Made by a program: the position numbers and the translations under genes
The notes under the pieces: generated by a model
Seen by the model: the letters and a program-made list of their open reading frames with translations, nothing else
The model's database searches: none
Told to the model about the DNA's origin: nothing
Assembly: GCA_050084985.1 (NCBI GenBank)
Contig: JBITNC010000001.1
Location: forward strand, 104,842,001-104,906,000
From: Nageia nagi
Taxonomy: Eukaryota > Pinophyta
Reading direction: 5' to 3'
Length of the DNA stretch: 64,000 bases
Shown: one piece after another, positions 26,120-36,750 of the stretch
How positions within the stretch are numbered: the stretch's first letter is position 1
Layout: each line of letters begins with the position of its first letter

Positions 26120-27236
26120 TTACCCATTTGAAGACCTTTGTATAATAATGGCATAGGAAGTAGCCACAATCCCAATGTACGAACTCCACACTTTGAGGGA
26201 TAAATTATAATCCACTTGTTGTAAACCATCATCCTCTTTCATCTCTACCTTCCTATCATGAGGCTCATGTTCTAGCTGCATGTTTATGTCTATAAAGTTC
26301 TGCTTATCCCTTTGAGCTCTATCCAATGATTGATATAAGAAAAAATTATCTTCTTTTAGAACCTTAACCATTTCTTCCAATTGAAAATTTATCCTAGAAA
26401 TTTCATTTTATGCCTTCTTGATATTATAAAATATTTCTTGATACTGAAGTTCTGTATAATTTTTCTACAATCTTTTGTACTCTTCTTTGACAGTTATTAC
26501 CTTCACTATATCCATAAGAAATGCCTTCTCCAATTATTTGATTTTCTTGAAAGATGCCACATTTTTAACCTTCATATTTTTATTCTCTTGGAAAACATTC
26601 TAAAGCTCTCTCTCCTTGTCGAGTAACGTATCTTGGAGCATAATAATTTCTACTTTCATGTCTTAATGTCATCTTTGCCTTCTTCAAGAGCAATCATCAT
26701 CTTAGCAATTTCCTCCTTTGCATATTCAATCTTAAGTTCTGCTAGATTATTATATTCCACTAGTTGTTCTCCCTTTTCTTCCATGTTGGTTTGGACCTCT
26801 TAACTTATAGTTGTGTCCTCTCATCTTTTTTCTTAGATTCCTTAGCTTCAACTCTAGCTTTACCTAGGAGAATCTAATATTCTGCTTTCATATCCTTTAC
26901 TATCTTCTGAGTGTGCCTGATCATCTTATCTTTGTGACTCAATTTTATGTTCTTTAATCTAGTGGCTAAATCAAAGTCAAAATTCTTCTAGCAAAGAAGC
27001 CCAATTTCTTCTTTCTTTTTTCAAAGAGTGATTTCAAATTCCACTCTTAAGGATTTCTCTTTTTGTTGTAGTAATGTCGTACCCTCTTGCAATTCTACTT
27101 GGGCTAATTTATATTTCCTTTTCCATTTGGTACTTTCTTCTACTGTTTCCATCATAGCTCCATCTATGTCATCATATTTTTCCTCTAATGCTTCATACTC
27201 TCTTTCCAAACTACTCAATCTTTTCCTTGCCTCCAT
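26120..27236 (-). pseudogene. Coiled-coil protein, right copy, broken
   Basis: Minus-strand frames 27021-27236 (MEARKRLSSLEREYEALEEK, then a KWKRKYKLAQVELQE block) and 26120-26380 (MEEMVKVLKEDNFFLYQSL, then DRAQRDKQNFIDINMQLEHE) belong to one decayed reading frame. The DNA between them also translates to Glu/Lys-rich heptad sequence with stops. Together they suggest an original coiled-coil protein well over 300 residues long. The left copy retains only the first part. No catalytic motif was seen. Confidence 0.5.
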
Positions 27237-28152
27237 AAAATCTTTTTTTATATTGGCAAGCTCATTATGAAGAGTGTTTACCTCTTCTCATTCATTTGTG
27301 TTTTTCCCTCAAACCGATGGAATAGTTCTCTTTTCATTTCAAACCATCTTTGAAAGCTCCATCCTCCTTTTCAAAAATGCCTTAAAGCCATCCATCTCTT
27401 TATAATTTTTTACTCCATCTTGCATTATTAATTCTCTTTTAAGCTTCCATGGTGTATATACCACTACAAAATTTAGTCAATAACAACAAATTGACTACCC
27501 TATTTTCCAACATTCTTCTTAAAGGACCCTTAAAATACTGAATGAGCTACCAAAATAGCTCCAAAATACCAATGTCTAGCCCCATATGGGCTCTAATTCT
27601 TCAAATACACCAAATTCCTCCCTCCAACTAAAAATTAAATCAAGAACAAACTTCAACTTAAAATAAAAGATGCAAAATATTTTGAAAATGTACCTTTTCA
27701 AGTTGTATGAACCTTATCGAAGCTTCAGATTCGGAATTAGGGCTAAGAGATTCCTAATGACTTGCCAGATGGATGAGATAGGGCTCCAAGATCCCCAACA
27801 ACTTGCTCCAAGTGTCCATATCCTTTGGAATTCCTTTAGAATGACCATTGTGATGTTAGGTCAACTCCACTCCTTAGCAGGATAGCAATAACCTGCTATA
27901 AATGGCACTATGATCTAGAAGAATATCATAATGAGACTTATACAGCTCCTCCAACTCCTCCAGCAATCTCCTTCAATGGTAACTTCTTAATTCTTACCTA
28001 GCAACAAGGGCAAGATCTCCACTTTACTCAGCAATTATTCCATGAGAGATACCACTATGATGTGGGTATCCCATTCTTTAATCTTTCTCCAACTTCAACT
28101 CAAAACCCTTCACTAATGATGCCCTTGATTCCCAATAGGATAGTAAAATCAA

Positions 28153-28165
28153 GGCTTTGATACCA
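28153..28165 (-). other. Degenerate initiator-Met primer binding site
   Basis: The reverse strand reads TGGTATCAAAGCC, one mismatch from the plant initiator-Met site. It is separated by one base from the LTR that starts at 28167 with TGTGATGAC. Confidence 0.7.
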
Positions 28166-28166
28166 C

Positions 28167-29793
28167 TGTGATGACTCATTTTCAGACTCAATCCTCAAAC
28201 ATGCCCTAGGAGAGGGACGTTTGGATTTTGGCCTTCAAAGTGGCCAAAGCAAGCTCAAGAATGCACCAAATATCTAACCAATTGATATAGATGATAATTT
28301 TAGCAATATTAATCTAAAAATCATACAAAACCCAATGTCTAGCTATAGAGAGAAGAATACAAAATCAAACATGCAAAATATCTCAATGATCCAACAACTC
28401 AATCAAGGAGCAAGAAAATGAAGCAATAATGCCAAAATACCTCTAGAAACCTAATGTCCTAGTTGGACAGCCAAAAGAGGAATTGAACAATAGAAAATGC
28501 ACTCCAAACCCAACATTACAACCCAAAAGAAAAATTAGCAATTCAAAAACACAACAATGCTTCCAATAACAAAGTCCAAGCACAAAGAGATAGAAATTAC
28601 CAATATTTTGACAACAAAATGTAATTGTATTGAATATAGCAAGAGTACTACAATTACAATATTTGTTCCAACCAATGGAGTTTGTACCATGATTGTCTCC
28701 TATTGGGTTATTTTGGATGGCTCCAAGGACTCACCAATCCTAGAAGTAATGAGGCAAGACCAGGTTTCTTTTGCAATAACTATGATGGAACCAACAATGC
28801 TCCTCTCAAGATGGCTAGAGTAAGTTTGAAGGTAGCCTCCTCTCCCTTTGACACCTAAAATGCAGGTCACCCCACAAGTGATAAAGATAAAACCTCCACT
28901 CAATTCAAAATAAAAGGTTTTATAATCAATGACCAAGATGGGAAGGCTTGGGATAAGTGTAATCCAAGGGCCTAGAAAAGCTAAAGTCAAAGAGGGGGTT
29001 ATTTTGGAGTGCCTTGTGATTAACGCCATCAATCCATGTGCCTAAGTAGCCAACATGGGATCTTAGGAGGCTCACATGCCCAACTTCCATGTTCTAGGGC
29101 CATTTGCTTGCATCAAGATCGTCAATGCCTAGTTTGAAGTGTCGGGTCCATCCATAGAGCTAATAATGTGCTCGTAGTCAATGCAATCATCTAGGAGGAT
29201 GCTCTACCTTAAACAAGGGAGCACTAATTACTAGAGATACATTTAAAGCCAATATTACAATCATTAAGGCTAAAATATGCAATGCCTCATTAAATGAGAC
29301 TAATATTGCATTTATAATTATGATTACCTTGGTATTCCAAATACAATTTTATTGACATTTTATTAATTAACTAAATTACTCCTATCATGCTAAAGTTGGC
29401 CCAATATCCCATAATTGGAGCAATTAACTAATCTTCAAGTGAAACTTAAAATAAAGGGCTTATTACAATGAACTGCTCTTAATTCAATATAAAACACTTC
29501 TAAATTAACCAATTACTCAATGTACATCCTTAAAAGAAGGACATGACCTTTTCAAGAGTAAACTGGAAAGAGAATTTTGGATTCCTATGCACACGTGCAA
29601 TATAAGCAGACTGTTGTAATGAGTGAACTTCAAAGTTCCATAACTTCCTCGTTTCTTGACAAAATAGGTCATGTAACCTGTCAAAACCATTAGCATGAGG
29701 TCCTCTTACCATTTTTGATATCAAATGGCTTGTAGAAGATGTAATCTTCTCAAAACCAAAAATGAATGAAATCTTAAAAAATTGGGACAAAAC
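28167..29793 (-). repeat. LTR (right copy) of the coiled-coil element
   Basis: A 1.63-kb repeat homologous to 23967-25711. On the minus strand it begins TGTTTTGTCCC and ends ATCACA, giving proper TG...CA ends. It lacks about 120 bp present in the left copy, mainly around 24735-24870 of that copy. Confidence 0.65.
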
Positions 29794-29944
29794 ATTTGGT
29801 CCCAACTGACCCCTTCAGATTAAAGAGGGGACATGGGCTTAATCCTTGAGGTGGATCTATTTGAGAAGATTGCATATTTTTTGTTGGTGAATAATATTCT
29901 ACACACCTTAAGGCATATCTTTTTGTTTTCAGTTCTTTCTTAAT

Positions 29945-30410
29945 CCCTTTCAGATTAAGGGGGGGAATGTTGGAAATCTAATCCTTAGGGATTAAGGTTC
30001 ATCTAAATATCATTAGTTATAGGTGTCATTAGCATGGAGGTGAGAGAAAAGCAACTTCATATTTTATATTTCCAAGTTTGTAAGTGGAAGAAATTCCACA
30101 TGTCATTAGGTGTCATAGGAGTTTAGGAATATTTGACATGTTTCATAGAGTAGTTAGCATCTTGAGCTTATTTAGCATCATGGTTGTTAGTTAGGTGGTT
30201 ATATTTATGTTGTTGGTTAGATAACCACTTTTGCAGGTATTTGCTATATTCATAGTGTCAATTAAATTACCACTTTTGTAGGTAGTTCCTATACTTATGG
30301 TGTCGATTAGATAACCACTTTTTTTTGTTCTTTAAATATCCTTCTTCAAGATTGTGATAGTTGACTCATTGATCTATTTTGGAATTTTTCATCCATTCTT
30401 AAAAATTCAA
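29945..30410 (+). repeat. Probable LTR start of a further element, with polypurine tract
   Basis: A purine tract (AGATTAAGGGGGGGAA) at about 29951-29967 is followed immediately by TGTTGGAAATCTAATCC. This is the layout of a plus-strand polypurine tract and 3' LTR. No coding sequence or partner LTR was found, so the element is a fragment. The right edge is not defined; LINE-like sequence starts near 30380. Confidence 0.4.
30185..30325. repeat. Approximately 61-bp tandem repeat, about 2.3 copies
   Basis: The sequence TTAGATAACCACTTTTGCAGG and its variants recur at about 30217, 30276 and 30310 with 'TATTCATAGTGTC'-like blocks between. The copies have diverged by several bases each. Confidence 0.6.
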
Positions 30411-30955
30411 AAATAATTCATCATTTATAACTTCAAAATTAAAAATGTCATATCCTATCTTTATCATGAAATATGGTTTACTCTCTATTGAAAGTGAAGC
30501 TTTAAGATTATATATCTATACATTACTCTTAGACTACCTGTAGTCGCCAAACAAACTTGTCTAATCATCAACATTTTAAAAGAGATTGGCTAAAAGATTT
30601 TGATAAGTGGCTTGCTTTTATGGTGTACACATTAACATACCCCTTTCAAATAGTGATACATTAAAATTACATATTGCAAATAAAATAACTCAAAAATTTT
30701 AGTGATGATAATATCAAAATTAAAAAAAAAACTTACTATAAAAACATAATTAATTTAAAACGTGGACATCCATTTTATCCACATACGATTATTAGTCTCA
30801 TAAAGAAAGTTGTAATCATAAAATTAAGAACTAATTCACATAAATTGCATAGAGAAATTGGTAGATGGACAATACCTAAAACACCTTAGGATAAAAGAAC
30901 TCATAAGCTTTGTAGCCTAAAAGCCATAGAAGATTAAACTTATTTTCTTTTCTTT
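30370..30955 (+). pseudogene. LINE ORF2 C-terminal remnant, copy 1
   Basis: Homologous to 31250-31880 over several blocks, for example AGATTACCTGTAGTC, 'CATAGAGAAATTGGTAGATG' and 'AAAACACCTT.GGATAAAAGAA'. Translations across stops resemble the C-terminal part of a non-LTR reverse transcriptase. There is an 'SISYPIF..KYGL.SIESEAL'-like block and then a region matching the zinc-binding tail R-x-C-x-x-C...E-D-E/x-x-H. The tail is worse preserved than in copy 2. Confidence 0.5.
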
Positions 30956-31179
30956 TTTTTACTTTACAAAGACATCAAACTTATAAAAATATTTGTCATT
31001 ATATGTCAATCCATAAATTTTAAATCAAGATAAACAAAATAAGCTTGGTGAATTTATTGTACAATTCAATTATGTTAGAAATGAGCATTCAAATACATAA
31101 TTAATCTATATTTATTTTTGGATAAACTTTGATAGGTCCTACAAACACTTGGGTTTAAAAGGACGTTAAAAGACTTATC

Positions 31180-31960
31180 TTATATTTAGTATATCATAAT
31201 CCTTTATTGAGCTATTACTTTATGGTTATGAAGTTTGGGGTGGAAGCATTTCCCAACAAACTTGAAATAAAAATGAGCAATTTCAAAAATAATTTATACT
31301 TTATAATTACAAAATTAAGAATAGTATATCATATACTATACTTCTCATAAAAGTTGGGTTGTTTTCGAGGCCTTAAAATAATATATATTATATAATTATA
31401 AGGTTTCAAAAGTATATCACCTTAGATTACCTGTAGTCACCTAACAAACTTGCACAACTCATCAACATCTTAAAAAAGGCTTGCTAAGAGACTTTGATAA
31501 ATAGATTGATTTTTAAGGATTTTACAACATCATAACCCCCTCTGATAATGATACATTAGAGATACAAATTCCAAATAAAGTATTTCAAAAAAATTAGAAT
31601 GATGACAACATCAAAGATAAAAGAAAACTATTTTATTATAAAAAGATCATTAATCTAAAACTTCAACATCCTTCATATCCATATAAGACTATAAATTTCA
31701 AACAAAAACTTGTGATTGCAAAATTTAGAACTAATTCTCATGAACTCCATAGAGAAACTGGTAGATGAACAGTACCAAAAACACCTTGGGATAAAAGAAT
31801 TTGTAAATTTTGTAACCTACATGCCATAGAAGATGAGATTCATTTACTTTTGTTGTGCCCAATCTACAAAGACAAAAGAGAAAATTACAAAGGTATTTGT
31901 GATTACAATTTAATCCACAAAATCTTGCACCTATTTAGCTTAATTATATGAGAAATAATT
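31180..31960 (+). pseudogene. LINE ORF2 C-terminal remnant, copy 2
   Basis: Plus-strand translation through stops shows 'YGYEVWGGSIS' (about 31.22 kb), which matches the L-L-Y-G-x-E-V-W-G motif after the RT domain of many LINEs. A thumb-like region follows, then 'FRTNSHELHRETGR' and ICKFCNLHAIEDEIHLLLLC at about 31.72-31.86 kb. The last two form the zinc-binding tail typical of non-LTR reverse transcriptases (CxxC, then H...C). A related tail is seen at 62.87-63.2 kb. The RT core is absent, which suggests 5' truncation on insertion. Confidence 0.65.
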
Positions 31961-32089
31961 GTTCAAATACTTAATTGATATATTTTCTTTCCTTCTCCAA
32001 ACAATTTTAATAGGTCCTAGAAACCTTTGTGTTTAAAAAGGATAGTAAAAGACATATTATATCATATCATATTATATCATATTTGATGA

Positions 32090-33007
32090 GTTGCACTTCA
32101 ACCAACCCCTCTACCTCCTCATCATCGTCAATCAAGAATACCTCCTCTGGATCAACATTCCACTATGCAACTAGAAATGCCCTATACTTTGGCCCAACTT
32201 TCTTATGAAAGAAAAGAGAGTTATACATTGCAACTAGCTTCTTTGCTTTGTGAGAGACAAGCATGCTCCTCGAAATATGGATAAAGGTATATGTGGACCA
32301 ATTTCTATCTATAGAAAATGAACTACCAACCTAAGAAAGGAGCCTAAGTGGAAGATGTTGCAAGTGTGGAGCATAATCCCCATATAGCTACTACCATCCA
32401 ATAGGATCTACTTAGGCAATGATAGCCCTATCCTACTTACACTCAGGTTGGTTGAAATGAGGACCCATAAGGTTAAGAAATTTAAACCACTCATCTCTAA
32501 GTATGGTAGCCTCCTCCTTCAAAAACATCTAAGTCACTCATTGAACTTGTCTTTCATCTCAAAATGTTAAATAAGTATCATTCTCCCAATCTTAGGTGCA
32601 TACCACTTCTAATGTAATGTATATACAATCATATGAAGAGGGGTATTCATCATATCCCACCTCTTATGTATAATGGATTTCATGTGGCTTTCATAAAAAG
32701 AAAGATCTTTAACATAAATTATATTTTTCATTTCTCTTAGCATGTTGTCAAATGTTTCATATATCTCTCCTAAATTAGGAGATTTTGTATCATTGGGGTA
32801 ATGAAATATACAATGTACCTACGATAAATAATTAAATGAATAAAAAGTTAAAAAAACTACATAAACAATCAACTATGCAAAATGAAATTATAAAAGAGAA
32901 GATTCATTAACTAACTTCAACAATTGTGACCTAACTTGAGCCCCCTAATCTAAGATTTTATTTCTAATTATTTTTTCCTCTTTTGTTTGATATTTTGACC
33001 ACATGTT
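32090..33007 (-). pseudogene. hAT transposase, C-terminal half (split by the copia element)
   Basis: Read on the minus strand from 33007, the translation gives hAT transposase blocks with scattered stops. These are 'MWSKYQTKEEKIIRNKILD', 'NLGEIYETFDNMLREMKNI', HMKSIIHKRWDMMNTPLH, and a degraded dimerisation region near 32.3 kb corresponding to the S-x-x-x-R-N-W-S-x-F block and 'KAKKLVAMYNSLF'. The 5' half is at 52590-53950 on the other side of the copia insertion, and the 5-bp target duplication CAATT marks the joint. The protein would cut and rejoin hAT terminal repeats; this copy is dead. Confidence 0.7.
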
Positions 33008-33012
33008 CAATT
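33008..33012. other. Target site duplication CAATT, left copy
   Basis: CAATT directly before the left LTR (TGTTGGACTTCG) matches CAATT at 52585-52589 directly after the right LTR. This proves that 33013-52584 is a single insertion unit. Confidence 0.9.
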
Positions 33013-33597
33013 TGTTGGACTTCGAGTGACATTGAGAGGGGGGGGTGAATCAGTGTATGAAAAATAATCAATTTAACCTTCTTAAATAAAGACAGATTAA
33101 AAGCCAGAGAACATTGAGCAAGCACACCAAGTATATCACACAACACCAGATATAACGAGGTTCACCAGATTGGCTACATCCCCGAAAATGACTGCTTGGA
33201 CTCCAATCCAAATCTAGTCATTGAAGAAAGCTTACAGATTCACAGCACCAACTGTGAAGGTTAGCACCAACTACCACTTTAAAAATAGCAGCACCTACTG
33301 CTTGGAGCACCAACTCCAGATCTCAAGCACCCACTTGATACAACATTCAAAAAGGAGGAAAGAATACAGTTCTAGAAGACCCTCAATGGTCTAGCTCTAA
33401 TGCTCATTGTTTGATCTCTGCACACAGCTCCAAAGTAACACAGTTAAACAATCACTATACTGTCTACATATTCATTTGCTCACTTCACATGCTCCTGATA
33501 CTCCCCTCTTCCACGCTATTACCACATATCATGCCCCTGCACTCATCGCAAGTTTTCACTCCATCTCCTATACTCTCTTCACATCCATTCCTACAAC

Positions 33598-33673
33598 CGT
33601 TACACATCAAGAAAACCGTTACACATCAAGAAAACCGTTACACATCAAGAAAACTGTTACACATCAAGAAAAC
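33598..33673. repeat. 19-bp minisatellite, four copies
   Basis: The unit CGTTACACATCAAGAAAAC is repeated four times head to tail; the last copy has one change. The corresponding place in the other LTR (about 50957-50977) has a single copy, so the array expanded or contracted in one LTR only. Confidence 0.9.
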
Positions 33674-33943
33674 CCCCAAGAAACTGTTCCTATCATGGCA
33701 CGTTATCAAAAACAAACTGAAAAGGAATCTTTATTTGTAATTGCTCTTGCACTAAGAGAGTTCACTATCTGAGACTACAACTGCTATAACTGACGAATGC
33801 TCCTATTGCTCAAACAGAGTTGTTCAGACAAGTATAGCTCTTTCTCCACTAATTTCAGAGATTTGACAGTATCTGATTATTTAGTTCCGAAGTCTCTTTC
33901 TATAGCCTAGAGATTGACTAGCTTACCGAATGTTTATTGTATA

Positions 33944-34540
33944 CACCATGATGTCATCATCTCCGGACTCCGGAAGAGAGTTCCAAGGTATCTGCATGGC
34001 CTTCTGGACTTGTCAACTCTAACTGCTAACGTCATCTTCTCTGGACTCTAGAAGTAGAGTAAAATGCTTTCCATGATGTCCACACCATGATGTCATCATC
34101 TCCGAACTCCGGAAGAGAGTTCCAAGGTATCTGTGTGGCCTTCCGAACTTTTCAACTCCAACTGCTAATGTCATCTTCTCTAGACTCCAAAAGTAGAGTA
34201 AAATGCTTTCCATGATGTCCACACCATGATGTCATCATCTTCGAACTCCAGAAGAGAGTTCCAAGGTATCTGCGTGGCCTTCCGAACTTTTCAACTCCAA
34301 CTGCTAACGTCATCTTCTCTGGACTCCGAAAGTAGAGTAAAATGCTTTCCATGATGTCCACACCATGATGTCATCATCTCCGAACTCCGGAAGAGAGTTC
34401 CAAGGTATCTGCGTGGCCTTCCGGACTTTTCAACTCCAACTGCTAACATCATCTTCTCTGGACTCTGAAAGTAGAGTAAAATGCTTTCCATGATGTCCAC
34501 ACCATGATGTCATCATCTCCGGACTCCGAAAGTAGAGTAA
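33944..34540. repeat. 139-bp tandem array in the copia LTR, four copies plus a partial
   Basis: CACCATGATGTCATCATCTC starts units at 33944, 34083, 34222, 34361 and 34500, an exact 139-bp period. Each unit holds two TGATGTCA/TAACGTCA-like sites and several CCGGA-type blocks. Minus-strand open frames across this array come only from the repeat. The other LTR has about one unit equivalent (51252-51620 region, rearranged). Confidence 0.95.
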
Positions 34541-34851
34541 AACGCTTCTCGCCTTCCAAGATATTCTATTTACTGGCTCCGGCTATTTGATCTCTCTTTG
34601 CTGTTCTCATCTCTACATTCCGAATGTTTTACTCACTGGCTCCGGTTATTTGATCACTCCTTGCTGATCTCATCATCTCCGGGACCCGGTTTCATTCAAA
34701 AATGTGAACGTTGTTCTCCCCATGACGTCATCTTCATGCTTCGAAATGCTCTACTCACTTTCTTCGGAACCGATTTTTTTTTTTACAACTGAGCTTTTAT
34801 CATTTATTTCGAAACGCTTAATCTACTGACTCTGGCCTTTTTAATCACCCC

Positions 34852-34945
34852 TTGCTGACCTCATCATCTCCGGAAACCCATTTCATTCAAAAATGTGAAC
34901 ATGTTCTTCCCGTGATGTCATCTCTTCCCTCCGGAATGTTTTACT
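34852..34945 (-). promoter_or_regulatory. Shared CRE/TCCGGA module in the copia 3' LTR
   Basis: This is the left-LTR counterpart of the module at 52274-52367. On the minus strand it runs from an ACATTCCGGAGGGAAGAGATG block through a TGACATCA variant (34914-34921) and 'TTCACATTTTTGAATGAAAT' to GGAGATGATGAGGTCAGCAA. The same order and sense occur in the gypsy LTR at about 38366-38450. A regulatory role is inference from the palindromic bZIP-like site. Confidence 0.6.
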
Positions 34946-35159
34946 CACGGGCACGGCTATTTGATCCTCCTTGCTGACCTCATCACTTCCAGGCTCCGAT
35001 TTTGGGTTAAGGCCCGAAATCGCTGATGTCATCTCTTCTGGAATGCTTTATTTACTAACCCCAGCTTTTCAATTCTCCTTGCTGACCTCTATCACCTCCG
35101 GAAACCCGGTCTTTACCAAAACCAGTGTTGACAACAATGACAATCACACATGCTCAACA

Positions 35160-35173
35160 ATCTCCCCCTTTGG
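35160..35173 (-). other. Polypurine tract of the copia element
   Basis: The reverse strand reads CCAAAGGGGGAGAT immediately before the TG of the 3' LTR, the place from which plus-strand cDNA synthesis is primed. Confidence 0.8.
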
Positions 35174-35539
35174 AATTGTTGGCAACACCACTTGATTAGA
35201 CACCAGCATCAGGACTTTTCTCTTCCCCTTTGTCAACAATAACAAAGGGCATTTACAGACTCCCCCTGAGTCCATACATGACATTCTCAGAAAATCAGTA
35301 GTATGCATACAAAAATAAGATACACAGAAACAATATAGGAAGGAAAAAAATAAACACTCCCCCTGAGAATGTGACGTCCAGAACTAGCTATTGCTTGGGA
35401 AGGACAATAACTCCTAGCTTGTTTCGAAGATATTCGAAGAGTCTTTGGGCAAAGGCTTTGTAAAGATGTCTTCTGTGGTTGGAAAAAATCCAACTTACTT
35501 CTCCTTACGCCACTCTTTCTTTTAGAAAGTGATATCTGA

Positions 35540-35974
35540 TTGCAATATGCTTTGTTCGTTAGTGCATAAAAAGATTTTTTGATATATTGATTGCACTTGT
35601 GTTATCACAAAGAACTGATATGGGCTCATTAATCTGTATACCAAAATCTTTTAGCATCTTGCTTCATCCATAGAATCTGTGTGCAGCAAGAAGTTGCTAC
35701 TATATACTCTACTTCTGCTGTAGATAGGGATACTGAGTCTTACTTTTTACTATGCCAGTACAAGATTGTTACCCAAATAAAATGCTCCTCCACTGGTGCT
35801 CTTCCTATCATCCACGCATCCTGACCCAGTCTGCATCTGAAAAGGCAAAAGTGTAAAGTCCTTTCCTCTAGGATACCATAAACCATATTCTACTATACCT
35901 TTGAGATATCTGAATATTCTCTTTACTGTAGTAACATGTGTTTCTTTGGGATTTGCTTGAAATCGAGCAACCAT
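35540..35974 (-). pseudogene. Copia RNase H fragment
   Basis: The minus-strand frame 35750-35974 starts 'MVARFQANPKETHVTTVKRIFRYLKGI' (shown here by its H-x-x-x-x-K-R-I-x-R-Y-L-K-G motif) and continues to 'DDRKSTSGGAFYLGNNLV'. It matches the copia RT-RNase H linker and RNase H entry. The remaining RNase H, with the S-W-x-S-K-K-Q and A-E-Y-x-A motifs, runs on to about 35.54 kb in another frame, where 'STAEVEY' can be read. Frameshifted and non-functional. Confidence 0.75.
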
Positions 35975-36182
35975 ACATACTGCTTGAAGAATGTCTGGTC
36001 TAGTAGCTTCAAATATAATAAACTTCCAATCATTGACTTGTATTTGTTTGATCTACTGTTGGTGCTTTATCATCCTTGCTTAATTTGAGCCTGTCATCAT
36101 AGGGGTGCTCACAGGTTTACAGTCTTCCATGGTAAACTTCTTCAGCATCTCCTTAACATACTTGGTTTGAGAAATGAACATG

Positions 36183-36740
36183 TCATTCTTCAACTGATTG
36201 ATTTGTAAGCCGAAGAAAAAATGCAAGCTCACCTATCATAGACATCTCGAATTCTGTTTGCATGTTGTCAGCAAGATTTTTACATAGCTCATTCTTGCTT
36301 CCTCCAAAAATTATATCATCTACATAGACAACAACAATTAGCTGATTTTCCTTTTCTGATTTAATGTATAAATTGCTATCTACCATTCCTTTTCTAAAGC
36401 CTTGCTGCTGAAGATATGTATCAAGTCTGGAGTACCATGCTCGAGGTGCCTGTTTTAAACCATACAGAGCCTTCTTTAGTTTGCATACTAATTAGGATTC
36501 TCTCCCAATTGGAAACCATTTGGCTTTCAATATAGACTTCTTCTTCAATTTTTCCATTTAGAAAGGCTGATTTTACATCCATTTGATAAACTGTAAAGTC
36601 TTTATACACTACAAAAGCTAAAAACATGCGAATAGCTTCTAATCTGGCCACAGGTGCAAAATTTTCTTCAAAATCAATTCCTTCAACTTGAGCATATCCT
36701 TGCAGACAAGTCTAACTTTATTTCGAACCACTATCCCATC
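36183..36740 (-). pseudogene. Copia reverse transcriptase fragments
   Basis: The frame at 36421-36651 has '[12 protein letters not shown]' and then '[20 protein letters not shown]', the conserved early RT blocks. The frame at 36183-36386 has 'LIVVVYVDDIIFGGS', the catalytic Y-V-D-D block. A '[16 protein letters not shown]'-like block lies between them around 36.43-36.48 kb, with a frame change near 36490. Catalytic aspartates are retained, but the polyprotein is broken. Confidence 0.85.
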
Positions 36741-36750
36741 TTCATTCATC

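Larger units (their letters stand above)
22645..29793 (-). mobile_element. Tandem LTR-internal-LTR-internal element with coiled-coil ORF
   Basis: Two related blocks of about 3.0 kb, 22645-25711 and about 26797-29793, lie in direct orientation about 4.15 kb apart. Each has, left to right, a coiled-coil coding region, a leader, a primer-site-like sequence and an LTR. On the minus strand this reads LTR (29793-28167), primer site, internal region of 2455 bp, LTR (25711-23967), primer site, truncated internal region to 22645. The arrangement fits an LTR element that became tandem by recombination between LTRs. I saw no protease, RT or integrase, so it looks non-autonomous (LARD or TR-GAG type). 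Ends and class are my inference from the repeats and the primer sites. Confidence 0.6.
33013..35159 (-). repeat. 3' LTR of the copia element
   Basis: A 2147-bp LTR running from TGTTGGACTTCG to CACATGCTCAACA on the plus strand. It contains a 19-bp minisatellite (33598-33673) and a 139-bp tandem array (33944-34540) that are expanded compared with the other LTR. Many TCCGGA and TGATGTCA/TGACGTCA sites lie between 33.9 and 35.1 kb, in what is the U3 part on the minus strand. Confidence 0.9.

Noticed and set aside
33407-33772. 121-codon plus-strand frame
   Set aside because: It lies inside the copia 3' LTR, antisense to the element, and is kept open by the 19-bp minisatellite.
34019-34500. Three overlapping minus-strand frames of about 68 codons with nearly the same protein
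   Set aside because: They are the 139-bp LTR tandem repeat read in successive frames; 139 is not a multiple of 3 and there is no independent coding signal.
33944-34540. Regular repeats that might suggest a CRISPR array
   Set aside because: The whole 139-bp unit is repeated with no variable spacers, the setting is a plant LTR, and no cas genes are present.
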